Assembly: GCA_964489525.1 (NCBI GenBank)
Contig: CAZAYY010000006.1
Span: 62,001-126,000, forward strand
DNA from: CAZAYY01 sp964489525
GTDB taxonomy: Bacteria; Chloroflexota; Anaerolineae; Anaerolineales; JABWBV01
Direction of reading: 5' to 3'
Length of the DNA stretch: 64,000 nt
A program made the position numbers and the translations under genes. The notes under the pieces are model-generated. The model saw only the letters and a program-made list of their open reading frames with translations. It was not told where the DNA came from and searched no databases. Positions 9,759-19,571 of this stretch are shown one piece after another; positions within the stretch are counted from its first letter, which is position 1, and the number at the start of each line of letters is the position of its first letter.

Positions 9759-11273
9759 ATGAAAACCAACCAATTTATCTCGATCGCGATCACCGGGCTG
9801 CTTGTGGTTTTTCTGGCAGCAGCCTGCAGCCCGACCGAAACCCTGGTGGTTTCACCCATCCCAACCCGGTTTGCCCCAAGCCTTACTGCCCCAACACCAA
9901 CTGCCCCACTGGCCATCACCCAAACACCAATTCCTACCCAACAAACTCCCACTCAAACCCCCCGCCCCACCCAGACAGCCACGCCCACCGCCAGACCGGC
10001 CGATGTCCGGCCTCATTTTCAATATCCCGATCATTTTGGATACCTGGATCTTGAGGGATCCTATATGTTTGGGATTCGTACGGTTAGGGGTGCCAGCGCC
10101 TACCGCTGGAAATTTATCCAGGGGGGTGTTGTGGTTTACGAAACGATCGAGGAAGCCCAGGATGCCAACCGGCAAGATATCGGTATTCATCCAGATAACC
10201 CTGCCCATGCAAAATTTAAAGAAGGGAGTGTTCAGGTCATCGTCCAGGCCAAAATTCAGGAAGAATGGAGCCGGGAAGGCACCATCACCATTACCCTGGT
10301 TCCCCGTTCGCAGCCATCAGGGGCAGCAACCCCCACCGCCTCCCCTTTGCGCGGCCTGCCAATTAACACCCTGAATGCCGGCCAGGTGGACGAACTGGCC
10401 AGCCTGGACAACGTCCACAACCCAACAGACCTGGAATTTGCTTCTGATGGTTTCATATTGGCAGCCGACGGGCAGGATGGCTTCTACCTATACACATTGA
10501 TACCCGGACAGCGCACTGTGCTAGAACCCAGGCTTTCTGTGCTCACCGAAAAAGTGGTGCGGATGATTGCAATCTCTCCGGATGGCCAGAAAATTGCCGG
10601 AAGCTACGATAATGGCCTGATCACGCTTTGGGACGCCACAACCGGAGCCATGCTTGCCGAGCTGCAGGGCCACCAGGAGCCTGTTTACGGGCTGGATTTC
10701 TCCCCAAATGGGGCTTTCCTGGCAAGCGCCTCGCGAGATGGTACCCTTCGCATCTGGAACACCACCGACTATGCGCAATTCGCTCTATTGGAGGGTCACA
10801 CCAAAACCGTGTGGTCAGCTGCCTTTTCCCCCAACGGGCAGCGGCTGGCTTCAGCCTCCGCGGATGGCACCATCCGCATCTGGGATATGACCAATCAATC
10901 CCTGGAAAAAACCATCACCGGGCACACAGGCGCTGTCTTCGCCATGGCTTTTTCCCCGGATGGCAAAACCCTGGCATCGGGCGCTGAAGATGGCAAAATT
11001 ATGCTGTGGGACACCGCGAACTGGAACCGCAAGGCCATTTTCACCGGCCATTCAAAAGCCGTTTTTTCGCTGGACTTCAATGCGGATGGCACCGTGTTGG
11101 TATCTGGTAGTGAGGAAGGAACCATTTTGCTTTGGGACACCAGCGCCGGGTTGATCTTGAGTTTTCTCAGGGTCAATGGCGTCATGGTTAACAGCGTGGT
11201 GTTTTCACCCGATGGAACTTATATCGCTGCAGCCAGCCAGGACAACTTCATCCGAATCTACGGCACACCATAA
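9759..11273 (+). CDS. WD40-repeat lipoprotein
   Basis: Predicted surface lipoprotein of 504 residues. The N-terminus has a hydrophobic signal ending LAAACS (lipid-attachment Cys about residue 23), then a Thr/Pro-rich linker (about 28-80). A small globular region (about 85-200) and a second short TP linker follow. The C-terminal half is a beta-propeller with repeated GH..V.......SPDG...AS.S.DGT..WD units; five are textbook and two are degenerate, consistent with seven blades. The role is probably protein-protein scaffolding at the cell surface; no enzyme motif is visible. It is convergent with the large protease gene, whose stop lies 15 bases beyond. Confidence 0.8.
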   Translation: MKTNQFISIAITGLLVVFLAAACSPTETLVVSPIPTRFAPSLTAPTPTAPLAITQTPIPTQQTPTQTPRPTQTATPTARPADVRPHFQYPDHFGYLDLEGSYMFGIRTVRGASAYRWKFIQGGVVVYETIEEAQDANRQDIGIHPDNPAHAKFKEGSVQVIVQAKIQEEWSREGTITITLVPRSQPSGAATPTASPLRGLPINTLNAGQVDELASLDNVHNPTDLEFASDGFILAADGQDGFYLYTLIPGQRTVLEPRLSVLTEKVVRMIAISPDGQKIAGSYDNGLITLWDATTGAMLAELQGHQEPVYGLDFSPNGAFLASASRDGTLRIWNTTDYAQFALLEGHTKTVWSAAFSPNGQRLASASADGTIRIWDMTNQSLEKTITGHTGAVFAMAFSPDGKTLASGAEDGKIMLWDTANWNRKAIFTGHSKAVFSLDFNADGTVLVSGSEEGTILLWDTSAGLILSFLRVNGVMVNSVVFSPDGTYIAAASQDNFIRIYGTP

Positions 11274-11288
11274 CTAACTAAAAGCCTT

Positions 11289-14200
11289 CTACCGCACTAC
11301 CAACGGCAGGTAAATAAACCAGTCCAGGCCTGCAGGCAGCGTTGGGCTGGCGGTTCGGGTTGGGCTGGCGGTTGGCGAGGGCGTTCGCGTCGCGGTTGGC
11401 GTGTTTGTTGAAGTATGGGTCGCCGTGGGGGAAGGCGTCGGTGTGCGGGTTTGGGTTTGGGTCGGTGTAGGGGTGTGGGTTCCTGTGTGTGTGGGGGTAG
11501 CCGTGTGGGTTTGGGTTGGGGTCGGTGTAGATGTGGCAGTGTGGGTTGCAGTGGCAGTTGGGGTGGGGGTGTTCGTTGCCGTATGGGTGGGCGTTTGGGT
11601 TGGGGTGGGTGTGGCTGTGGGGGTTGGAGTAGCTGGCGCCTGCACCCGAATTTCATCCAGAGCATAGCCATCCGAGGTAATGCTCCAATTGTCATAATAC
11701 TGAAACTTGACCAGGAAATGATCGTTAAACGGTACCCCGGCCCCGGCCGCCAGGGCATCCAGGTCCAGGGTGACGTGCTGGTAAGCAGAGAGGCTTCCTG
11801 TAAAGGCAAAAATTTGCGTCCAATTTAATCCATAGTCTGCGCTGATAAATACGCCATCATCTGCATGATCCTCATCGTTAAACTCGCGCCACCAGAAATC
11901 CAGCTCCAGTTGAGATTGGCCGGTAAGGTCCAGGGCCAAAATTGCGCCAGCGTAAACATAATACCCATCCTGGGCAGTATCGAGCAAAAGGCTGTACCCC
12001 CCCTGATACGGATAGGTTGAAGAAACCTGCACCCGGCCCTGCCCGGTTGTTTGGGAGGTCCAATGTTGGGCAAGAGTTCCTGTTTCAAAACCATCATAAA
12101 AGGGAATGGAGGCCGGATAGAATGCTTCTGTCGATGCAGAAATTTCCGGTGCAAAGGCACTGGTCAACATGCTTTGCTGGGGTTCATGCGCTTCTGTAAT
12201 CGTGCGAATCACAAAGTAATGCGGCGTACCGGGGGCTAACCCTTGGGCGGTGTAGGTTGTGATGCCTTTGTTCGCTGTCTGGCCATGCAACGAATACGGC
12301 CCACCGGGGGTAATTCCGTACCAAATTTGATAAAACCCCGGGTCCCAGGTGTAGGGGATTGCGGTCCACCCAAGATTTACACTGGTCGAGCTGGTCGAAA
12401 GCACCTGGAAATTGGATGGCGGAATGGTTTGGGTTTGGGCAAAATATGGGTCTTTGGCCGTGATCAACGTCAGCACAGCCGGGTCAGCAGCGGTAAGCAT
12501 GTTGTAGGTCATGCCCAACCCAATCAGGGACGTCAGGTTAAGGAAGCTGGCCGGAACTTCCCCTTCGAGCTGGTTGTTGGCCAGGTACAGGTGGGTAAGG
12601 TTTGACAGGCTGCCTAGGCTGGCTGGAATGGGGCCGCTCAACCGGTTCTCGTACAGGTACAAATAGCCCAGGTTTGCCAGGCTGCCGAGTTCCACAGGAA
12701 TCGAACCTTCGATGTGATTGTTATGCAGATAAATTGTAAACAGATTGGGAAGAGACCCCAACCCCGCAGGCAAGGTTCCGGTGAGCGCATTGTTATACCC
12801 GGACAGCGTAACCAGAGCCGTCAGGTTGCCCAGGCTGGAAGGCAGTGCTCCGGAAATTTCATTGTTGTCAAAATACAGGTAGTTCAGTTTTGTCAATGCC
12901 CCTAACTCAGTTGGAAGGAACCCTGTAAGCTGGTTGTCTCCCAGGTCCAACGAGAGCAGGTTGGACAGGCTGCCAAGCTGCGGGGGAATAGACCCGCTAA
13001 GAAGGTTGGCATCCAGGTATAAGGAACCCAATTTCGCCAGGCTGCCCAATTCCGGGGGGATTGGCCCACTGAGCTGGTTGCGGCTCAGGTCAAGCAGGGT
13101 CAGGTTGGCCAGGTTTCCCAATACTGGGGGAATGGAACCCGTAAGCAGGTTGTTCTCCAGTTCCAGGTTGGTCAGCGCAGACAAAGCCGCCAGCTCCGGA
13201 GGAATGGGGCCTGAAAGCAGGTTGTTTTCAATATCCAGGATGGTCAACGAAGAAAGCCCCCCAAGTTCTGGCGGAATCTCCCCGGCAAGCTGGTTATTGT
13301 AAAGGAATAAATAATACATACGGGCAGCGCTGCCCAATTCTGGCGGAATTGCCCCGCTGAACTGGTTGGCATTCAGGTAAAGAAATCGCAAATTTACCAG
13401 TGAGCCCAACTGAGGGGGAAGCGATCCACTAAGTTGGTTGCCATTTAAATACAGGTAATTCAAGCCACCCAGCGCCGATATTTCCCCTGGCAGTGGACCT
13501 GAAAGGTTGTTTTCGCTCAAATTGAGGGTATAGACATGCCCCGCGGAACAGGTAACCCCAAACCAGGTGCACGGGTCGGGATGGTCAAGCCAATTGGTTT
13601 TATTCGTCCAGGAATCCCCTCCTGTGGCGTTGTATAAAACCACCAGTGCGCTGCATTCCGATTCAGGGATGGCAGTTTGGGCTGCACACCCTGCAAAAAC
13701 CGGGGTTGGGCCAAGGTGAATCGTCACCACCCATCCGCTGGCAGTCTCGCTATCTATGGTTACGGTAATTCCATAAGTGCTGTCCACAAAAGTTTCGCCA
13801 ACCACCCACATCGCCCCGTCGTCGCCGTTGTTGCCATTGCCATCTACATCCACAATCCTGGTAACCCCGGCATTGACCTCGTGAATGACCACGGCGCTGC
13901 CAGGAACCTGCACATCGTACCCGACCTGCTGGCGCGCCTCCAATGTGTAGTAGTGGGATAAAGAACCCCAGAAAGGAATTATCCCCATTAAGGGGCTGCC
14001 GGTTTGGGGTTGGGCCAACCGCTCCAGGGTGATGGTTGTGATAGAGTCCGGGCTGGCAGTAAATATCTGGCCCAAAGCAAGCCATTCCAGGCGATTTTTA
14101 TAAGCAGCAATTGTGTGCTGCCCGATGCAGCCATAGGTCGGGTCCACCGTGCTGCACGTTCCGCCCGCATCGCTCATAATGTCCCACGGGTTGTCGTACA

Positions 14201-15233
14201 CCTCCCCGTAGTTGCCAGATGAATGCGGCAGCCCGAAGCCATGTCCCATTTCGTGTTCAACGATTGCGATGGACTGGAATCCCCAGGGGGGCAGCCAGGT
14301 AACCCGATAATTCTTGCTGACCCCGTCCAGGGTCATGGACCTTCCCCCGCCATAAGCATAACTACCGAAGGTATAGTTGAACGCCATGTTGATGCCGGCG
14401 TAATCCGGGAAGTACACAGAGGAATCTGCTGCAGCGGTGCAGTCCGCAAACATGCTGTTCAGGTCGGGCTCTGGAATCCCATCCCCATTCTGATCATAGT
14501 AATAATATGCCCGTTCATGGGGCAGGGTGTGCCAGCCGGAGGCTGAGGAACCCACCAGGTTGATGGCGCCATATGAAAGCTCCCGCCAATAATGGTCAAG
14601 CGCCGGGTATACATTAGCATACTGGTTTTGAAAAAAAGAAAGAGGACGAGGTTCGTCCGCATAATCGGCAAACTTGCACATAATCGTCACCCAGGGGTGG
14701 CTGCCTGTCAGATCCGGGGTGCGCAGGCCGCTTTCAGCAGGTAAAGGCAGCCATTCGAACACCTCAAATTGCTCCGTGGAGGTGCGCAGATCAGAGCCAG
14801 GTCGCCAAGCGCCTAGAACCGAAACCTGGGGCATTGACCCACCGCGGTTGTTTTGGGCGGCGGTCAGCCGTTGATAAAGCTCCACTGCCCTGGCAGTTTG
14901 GATTTCATCCAACACCAACTCGATTTGTTCGCCAGTTTCAAGGGTGAGGGAGACAAACGGGCCTGCCTGCAAACCAGTCCCTGGCTGGCCATCTCCCCAA
15001 ATGACCGACAACCAGCCAGTCAGCACGGGCAAAGGGTCGGGAGAATCGGTTCCCTCCGCAATTTGGGGTGGAGATTTTTCAAAAACGGTTTGGACGGGCG
15101 TAGACAGAACGGGTCCTGCCACCTGCTCAGCCGCCTGGATGGGCACCCCCGGGCCGGGTTGAACTGCCAACCCCAACGAAAGCATACCAATAAACACGAC
15201 AAACCAGAAAAACCGAGCAGCCATCTGCGTCAA
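11289..15233 (-). CDS. Giant secreted M6-like metalloprotease with LRR, FN3 and jelly-roll domains
   Basis: A 1314-residue exported protein. After the signal peptide (about 1-24) and a propeptide-like region comes a zinc metalloprotease domain with HEMGHGFGLPH (about residue 324), the HExxHxxGxxH metzincin-like motif used by M6 peptidases. Residues about 520-940 carry an LRR_N-type cap and some 15 plant-type 24-residue leucine-rich repeats (..L..N.LSG.IPPELG.L). An FN3-like domain (about 965-1065) and a MAM-like jelly roll (about 1090-1210) follow. An 80-residue Thr/Pro linker leads to the tail DWFIYLPLVVR. The repetitive DNA at 11333-11640 encodes this linker. It probably degrades or binds extracellular protein at the cell surface. 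Confidence 0.85.
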   Translation of the reverse strand: MTQMAARFFWFVVFIGMLSLGLAVQPGPGVPIQAAEQVAGPVLSTPVQTVFEKSPPQIAEGTDSPDPLPVLTGWLSVIWGDGQPGTGLQAGPFVSLTLETGEQIELVLDEIQTARAVELYQRLTAAQNNRGGSMPQVSVLGAWRPGSDLRTSTEQFEVFEWLPLPAESGLRTPDLTGSHPWVTIMCKFADYADEPRPLSFFQNQYANVYPALDHYWRELSYGAINLVGSSASGWHTLPHERAYYYYDQNGDGIPEPDLNSMFADCTAAADSSVYFPDYAGINMAFNYTFGSYAYGGGRSMTLDGVSKNYRVTWLPPWGFQSIAIVEHEMGHGFGLPHSSGNYGEVYDNPWDIMSDAGGTCSTVDPTYGCIGQHTIAAYKNRLEWLALGQIFTASPDSITTITLERLAQPQTGSPLMGIIPFWGSLSHYYTLEARQQVGYDVQVPGSAVVIHEVNAGVTRIVDVDGNGNNGDDGAMWVVGETFVDSTYGITVTIDSETASGWVVTIHLGPTPVFAGCAAQTAIPESECSALVVLYNATGGDSWTNKTNWLDHPDPCTWFGVTCSAGHVYTLNLSENNLSGPLPGEISALGGLNYLYLNGNQLSGSLPPQLGSLVNLRFLYLNANQFSGAIPPELGSAARMYYLFLYNNQLAGEIPPELGGLSSLTILDIENNLLSGPIPPELAALSALTNLELENNLLTGSIPPVLGNLANLTLLDLSRNQLSGPIPPELGSLAKLGSLYLDANLLSGSIPPQLGSLSNLLSLDLGDNQLTGFLPTELGALTKLNYLYFDNNEISGALPSSLGNLTALVTLSGYNNALTGTLPAGLGSLPNLFTIYLHNNHIEGSIPVELGSLANLGYLYLYENRLSGPIPASLGSLSNLTHLYLANNQLEGEVPASFLNLTSLIGLGMTYNMLTAADPAVLTLITAKDPYFAQTQTIPPSNFQVLSTSSTSVNLGWTAIPYTWDPGFYQIWYGITPGGPYSLHGQTANKGITTYTAQGLAPGTPHYFVIRTITEAHEPQQSMLTSAFAPEISASTEAFYPASIPFYDGFETGTLAQHWTSQTTGQGRVQVSSTYPYQGGYSLLLDTAQDGYYVYAGAILALDLTGQSQLELDFWWREFNDEDHADDGVFISADYGLNWTQIFAFTGSLSAYQHVTLDLDALAAGAGVPFNDHFLVKFQYYDNWSITSDGYALDEIRVQAPATPTPTATPTPTQTPTHTATNTPTPTATATHTATSTPTPTQTHTATPTHTGTHTPTPTQTQTRTPTPSPTATHTSTNTPTATRTPSPTASPTRTASPTLPAGLDWFIYLPLVVR

Positions 15234-15437
15234 CTCCTGAAATCCAGGCCTGATGATTCATCCAAAACAGGAATCCAGACCACCCTTTAATGATAATACC
15301 AAATCCAACAACAAAAGAAAATGCCGGTATACAAAAACAGGGATTAACAGGATAGGGAGAAATTGAACCCAGACGGGGTAATTAACCGGGCTTTTTCAAC
15401 GTCTGGTAATGGAAGCCTACGCTGGAAAGGATTTTTT

Positions 15438-15704
15438 ATGACGAAAACGAACCCCGCAATTGTGATGTACGGCGCCGATTGGTGCCCAGACTGCCGCCGC
15501 AGCAAGGCGGTTCTGGAACGCAGCCAGGTTGCCTACACCTATATCATCGTAGATGGAAATGAAGAAGCCTCGGATTTTGTGCGCAGCAAAAATAATGGGC
15601 GGCGGACAATTCCTACAATCATCTTCCCCGATGGATCTCACCTGACCGAGCCTTCCGACCCTGATCTCGAACAAAAACTAAAAACCCTGGGCTTTTTAGC
15701 CTGA
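15438..15704 (+). CDS. Glutaredoxin-like (mycoredoxin-type) thiol oxidoreductase
   Basis: A small cytoplasmic thioredoxin-fold protein of 88 residues. The active site WCPDC follows the first strand (YGADWCPDCRRSKAVLE, about residues 10-26) and the cis-Pro region is RRTIPTIIFPDG. The ATG at 15438 with GGAAAGG seven bases upstream is chosen over a TTG at 15363, which has no ribosome site. Its final 86 bases overlap the 3' end of the convergent transglutaminase gene. Reduction of protein or low-molecular-weight thiol disulfides is inferred from the fold. Confidence 0.85.
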   Translation: MTKTNPAIVMYGADWCPDCRRSKAVLERSQVAYTYIIVDGNEEASDFVRSKNNGRRTIPTIIFPDGSHLTEPSDPDLEQKLKTLGFLA

Positions 15705-18234
15705 GCCAGGCCCGATAGCTCCACATGACCAGGCGGGTACGCGGCCAGGCAGCCACTACCGGGCGCAGCTCGCTGGCGGCAACCCCCGAAGGGCTGTATT
15801 GGGATGCTTCATATACCCCTGCAAGCAGGTCAATTTGGTTTTTTAAGTAACCAGACAGGCTTTGAACCCACCTGTTTGCCGATGGCTCAGGTGTGCAGCG
15901 CACCACCAATAAGCGGGTAAATTCAGAGGGGGTGCGCGCCGGGTTTGAGGGTATCCCCAGGATTGCACCCCAGTCATAAAGACTGTGGAACAACGCTGCT
16001 GCCGCCTTTTTGGGGGGCAGGCGTCTCAGATGCCAGCGAACCCATGCGGTCCAACCCCATCCGGCCAGTGCTGCAACCACTACCCCACTCCCTAAAAGCC
16101 AGGCCCACCCTCCTCCAGGCAACTCTGACAAATACGCTCGTAATAAAGCGATCAGCCCTGGTGTATCAGGCGCTGGCACAGCACTGGAATCCGCATCTGG
16201 GAATGGAGGCGATACCAGGCCAGGATGAGCAGACTGCACAGAATCATCTCCCACCCGCACAATCCCAGCCCGCCCGCCGGTCGGTTCAAATTCCACCCAA
16301 CCCACCCCTGTAAAATACACTTCTACCCAGGCGTGGGCATCGGCCTCCGTGACGATAAAACTCTGGGTGGTATAACTGTACTGCCCGGAAGCATATCCAC
16401 TCACCAACCGGGCAGGCAGCCCGGCTGCCCGTGCCAGAACAACCATCGCCGTGGCAGCATAATCGCAGTAGCCGCGTTGTAAATCAAACAGGTAGTAATC
16501 CACCAAATCCACGCCAGGGGGTGGTTCAGGCAGGTCTAGCGTATACGGAATGCTGCGCAAATAGCCCTCGATGGCCAGGGCCTGGTCATAGGGGGTTGGT
16601 TGAGGGACGGTCAGGTCCAGGGCAAGTTGGCGCACCCGGTCGGGCAGGGTTTCGGGCAAAGCCAGGTAGCGGGCACGCACCCAATCCGGGTAGTTTGGCC
16701 CAGATTGGCGTAAAAGGCTGGCAGCCGGGCGCAGCACATAAGACTCAACCGAGTAAAACGCGGCGTTCACCTCCGCCGCTGCCGGGCTGAATTCCCCCCA
16801 GGGCGGCGGGGTATCAATTGAAAAGGGTGCGCCTAAGGCATAGACCACAGTAGAAGGCTGGTCCACAACCCGGTACAGCTCTCCAGCAGAATAAAGCGGG
16901 GCAGGAAGCGTCCCAAACCAGGTTACCTGGTGTTGGACGATCCGCAGTCCCTGTAACGGATTGGGTTCCGCTACCGCTGGCTCGCCCGGCAAAAGGGTGC
17001 GCGCAGGCAGCGCACCGGAAACCCAACCACGCCCATGATAAACATCAAATATCCGGCTGCGCCAGCCATGCTGCGGCGGTGGGAAGTATTCCGCCAGGTT
17101 GGTGGGGCCAGGAGAAGGCCGGTACCCCTCCACCTGGATAGCCATCACCACAGCCTTGCTCAGCTCTGGACCCGAACCCAGCAATTGGCTGGTTGGCATG
17201 GTCACACGATATGGGAGCGCCTGCGAACCGGTGCCTGTGCTGCTTTCGATGGGAAGGTGCCAGGGAGAGCGCTCATCCACATAAGCCTGAATTTTAGCCA
17301 CGGTGTCGTTCAGAATTTCGGGCAAGGCATAAGCTGCACCCGCCCACCCGGCGGCCAACACAACCGCCATCACCGCGTAATCCATTTCAATGGTTGCCAC
17401 ACGGGCACGCACCTGCGCCCAACGCCGGGCCTGGCCTTCATAAGCAAACAGCGCCTGGAGAAACAACCCACACACCAGTGCGAGCCAGAAACCCCAAAAA
17501 CCGCTGCCCTCCGGCCGGCCCGAACGCAGCACCCCTGGCTGCGAAAGCAGCAGTATAAGCAAAACCGGAAGCACCGCCGGAGCCACAAATAGGGAAGGTG
17601 TGGGATAAGCTGTCGTTGAGCCTGCAGCACCGGATTTTTTCGGTGGATTCAGGCTGGCCCACCCGGCCCAGGCGCCCAACAGCCAAAACACCAGCCCCCA
17701 GGCCAGCGCCAGGACAAAGGGATCGCTGGCAGGCGCTCCGGAAAACAGCGCGGCCAGCCAGGCCCCAACCCGCCGGACCAACGCTGCCAGGTGTTCCCCC
17801 AGCCCGGCAATCTGAGCGAGCAAGACCAGGGCGGCGGGCAGCTCTGCAGACCCCTGGGCTCCGCTGCCAGGCAGGGCACGCAGATCCCAGGCGTAGGTAG
17901 CAAATGCCTGCCCTAACTTAAGCAGAGGCACTCCAAGGCGGCCATGCCAGGCAAACACAACCGTGAACCCCCCAGCCACAAGCGCCACACCAGCCTTCCA
18001 ACCCGCCGCCTTTTTGACTCGAAAAAACCAGGCCAACACCAGCCCACCCAACCCCACCATGCAAAGTGAAAGCAGGTCGAGCGCGGGTTCATACCGAGAT
18101 ACCTGCACCGCAAGCGCAATCAATGGTATGGCTAACAAACCCCAGACCAACAAAGTGCGCACCCCAAACCAGCGCACCAACCAGACCACCCCTCGCCAAA
18201 GCCAGGCATCCAAAGCTACACCACCCTGCGCCAT
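15619..18234 (-). CDS. TgpA-like membrane transglutaminase
   Basis: An 871-residue membrane protein. Several hydrophobic helices occupy the first 300 residues, followed by an extracytoplasmic domain. The transglutaminase core shows Cys in RGYCDYAATAMVVLARAAG (about 591), His in DAHAWVEVYF (about 633) and the acidic third residue region EFEPTGG (about 648). A further helix (about 725-745) precedes a cytosolic DUF4129-like tail. The start overlaps the DUF58 gene by 19 bases, so the two are translationally coupled, as is common for TgpA/DUF58 pairs. The MoxR-type ATPase usually found with them is absent here. The 3' end overlaps the convergent glutaredoxin-like gene. Confidence 0.85.
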   Translation of the reverse strand: MAQGGVALDAWLWRGVVWLVRWFGVRTLLVWGLLAIPLIALAVQVSRYEPALDLLSLCMVGLGGLVLAWFFRVKKAAGWKAGVALVAGGFTVVFAWHGRLGVPLLKLGQAFATYAWDLRALPGSGAQGSAELPAALVLLAQIAGLGEHLAALVRRVGAWLAALFSGAPASDPFVLALAWGLVFWLLGAWAGWASLNPPKKSGAAGSTTAYPTPSLFVAPAVLPVLLILLLSQPGVLRSGRPEGSGFWGFWLALVCGLFLQALFAYEGQARRWAQVRARVATIEMDYAVMAVVLAAGWAGAAYALPEILNDTVAKIQAYVDERSPWHLPIESSTGTGSQALPYRVTMPTSQLLGSGPELSKAVVMAIQVEGYRPSPGPTNLAEYFPPPQHGWRSRIFDVYHGRGWVSGALPARTLLPGEPAVAEPNPLQGLRIVQHQVTWFGTLPAPLYSAGELYRVVDQPSTVVYALGAPFSIDTPPPWGEFSPAAAEVNAAFYSVESYVLRPAASLLRQSGPNYPDWVRARYLALPETLPDRVRQLALDLTVPQPTPYDQALAIEGYLRSIPYTLDLPEPPPGVDLVDYYLFDLQRGYCDYAATAMVVLARAAGLPARLVSGYASGQYSYTTQSFIVTEADAHAWVEVYFTGVGWVEFEPTGGRAGIVRVGDDSVQSAHPGLVSPPFPDADSSAVPAPDTPGLIALLRAYLSELPGGGWAWLLGSGVVVAALAGWGWTAWVRWHLRRLPPKKAAAALFHSLYDWGAILGIPSNPARTPSEFTRLLVVRCTPEPSANRWVQSLSGYLKNQIDLLAGVYEASQYSPSGVAASELRPVVAAWPRTRLVMWSYRAWLRLKSPGFLVFVRDQGRKARSGEIHRGR

Positions 18235-19571
18235 TCAAGGTTGGCCGGGCGGCGCAGCGGTCGCGTCGCCCCGGTGGATGCAGGGAGCCAATCCCACTGC
18301 CCCTGCCGTCCCGGTTGGGCTTCGGGCCGGTCAAGCAGGTCTTTAGCCAGCAAATAGTGGGCAATGCCCAGGCTGCGCAGCCAGCCCTGGATGGGCAAAG
18401 GTGTGTCCAAACCACCCGCACCAAAGGTCCGGCGGTCCAAGAGCAGCACCGTAGGCGTCATTCCAGCCTCGCGCAGAGGAAGCAAAGACTTGAGCCAGCT
18501 TCCTTCAAGGTCTGGAGTAATTAAAACCAGGCAGCCACCCACTGGAAAACCACCACGAGCCGCCTCAAGAAACGCTTCCAGGCTGTGTTCCCCCGTGGCG
18601 GCCTGTGCCAGAAGATGCAGGGCTCGCACCTGCTGCATAGCACCCACAGCGCCGGGGGGCAGCCAGGCAGCAGCACTACCATTAATGGCAACACCCACAG
18701 CGTGCCTTTCTCGCAGTCCTTTTTCTACAAGCGAAGCAGCCAGGATGATGCCATGCTCAACCGTGCTTTCTGCGCCATCCCCCACCTGGGCAGGCGCCGC
18801 CAGGTCCAGGCATATCCACCAGTTTCCTGCCGGGGTTGACTCCTCCTGGCGGACATACAAGCCGCTTTCCCCGGCCCCCTGGCGGCCCGCCTGCCGGGCA
18901 CTGGTGGGCCAGTGAATCATGCGCAGTGGGTCCCCGGGCAGATAAGCCCGGACACCCGCTGCATTAACGGTCATTTCAAACGGGTCTTTACGCAGCCGCC
19001 GCCCCTCTCCAGCGTGGGCTCCACTGGCAATCTGAATTTCTGGCAGCGGCAGCGTGGGCGGCATCACCAGCAACTGCATTTGTTGGGGGTAAACCCATTC
19101 TACAAAAAACCAACCAAAAGGGTCAGCCGCCCGCAAAGTGGTGGGACCCAGGGTATACAACCCTCGCCGGGTGCACACGCCCTCGGTCTCAATCACCTGG
19201 CTGGCATTCCCATCCACCCAGCTCACCTGGCAGCCGCCGATATGGGATGGAAGGGTTTGCTGCGCATTTCCGGCGTCTTCAATCTCCACCCAAATTGCGG
19301 GAAGCCAGGAATGGTTTTCCAGGGTAATCCGTTCTTCCAACCGGTCGCCCACCTGCGCCCAGCCATAACGTAACTCCCGCCGAAACACCAACCCGCGTGC
19401 AAGCTGGCGCATCCAGAAGAAACAGAACCCCCAACCACCGCCCAGGGTCAGCATAAGGAAGGTCCAAACACGGTGGGGAACGGCCAGTGCCAACCCGGTG
19501 AGTACCACCAGGAAAAGCAGCCCCCAAGTCCATCCCGGAGCAGAAATGCGTCCTCGAACAGGGGTAATCAT
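18216..19571 (-). CDS. DUF58 domain protein
   Basis: Membrane-anchored protein of 451 residues. Two hydrophobic segments lie near the N-terminus (about residues 14-53), and the DUF58 core carries the signature GVRAYLPGDPLRMIHW about two-thirds along. A von Willebrand A-like fold is expected from the family. The frame extends upstream to an ATG at 19652, but those 27 residues are Cys-rich and unlike family members, so the ATG at 19571 (MITPVRG) is preferred although it lacks a clear ribosome site. It forms an operon with the downstream TgpA-like gene. The biochemical function is unknown. Confidence 0.8.
   Translation of the reverse strand: MITPVRGRISAPGWTWGLLFLVVLTGLALAVPHRVWTFLMLTLGGGWGFCFFWMRQLARGLVFRRELRYGWAQVGDRLEERITLENHSWLPAIWVEIEDAGNAQQTLPSHIGGCQVSWVDGNASQVIETEGVCTRRGLYTLGPTTLRAADPFGWFFVEWVYPQQMQLLVMPPTLPLPEIQIASGAHAGEGRRLRKDPFEMTVNAAGVRAYLPGDPLRMIHWPTSARQAGRQGAGESGLYVRQEESTPAGNWWICLDLAAPAQVGDGAESTVEHGIILAASLVEKGLRERHAVGVAINGSAAAWLPPGAVGAMQQVRALHLLAQAATGEHSLEAFLEAARGGFPVGGCLVLITPDLEGSWLKSLLPLREAGMTPTVLLLDRRTFGAGGLDTPLPIQGWLRSLGIAHYLLAKDLLDRPEAQPGRQGQWDWLPASTGATRPLRRPANLEWRRVV

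Noticed and set aside
11333..11640. Tandem DNA repeat or CRISPR-like array
   Set aside because: The periodic GGGTNGGG-type sequence encodes the Thr/Pro linker of the protease in frame; it has no spacers or constant repeat length.
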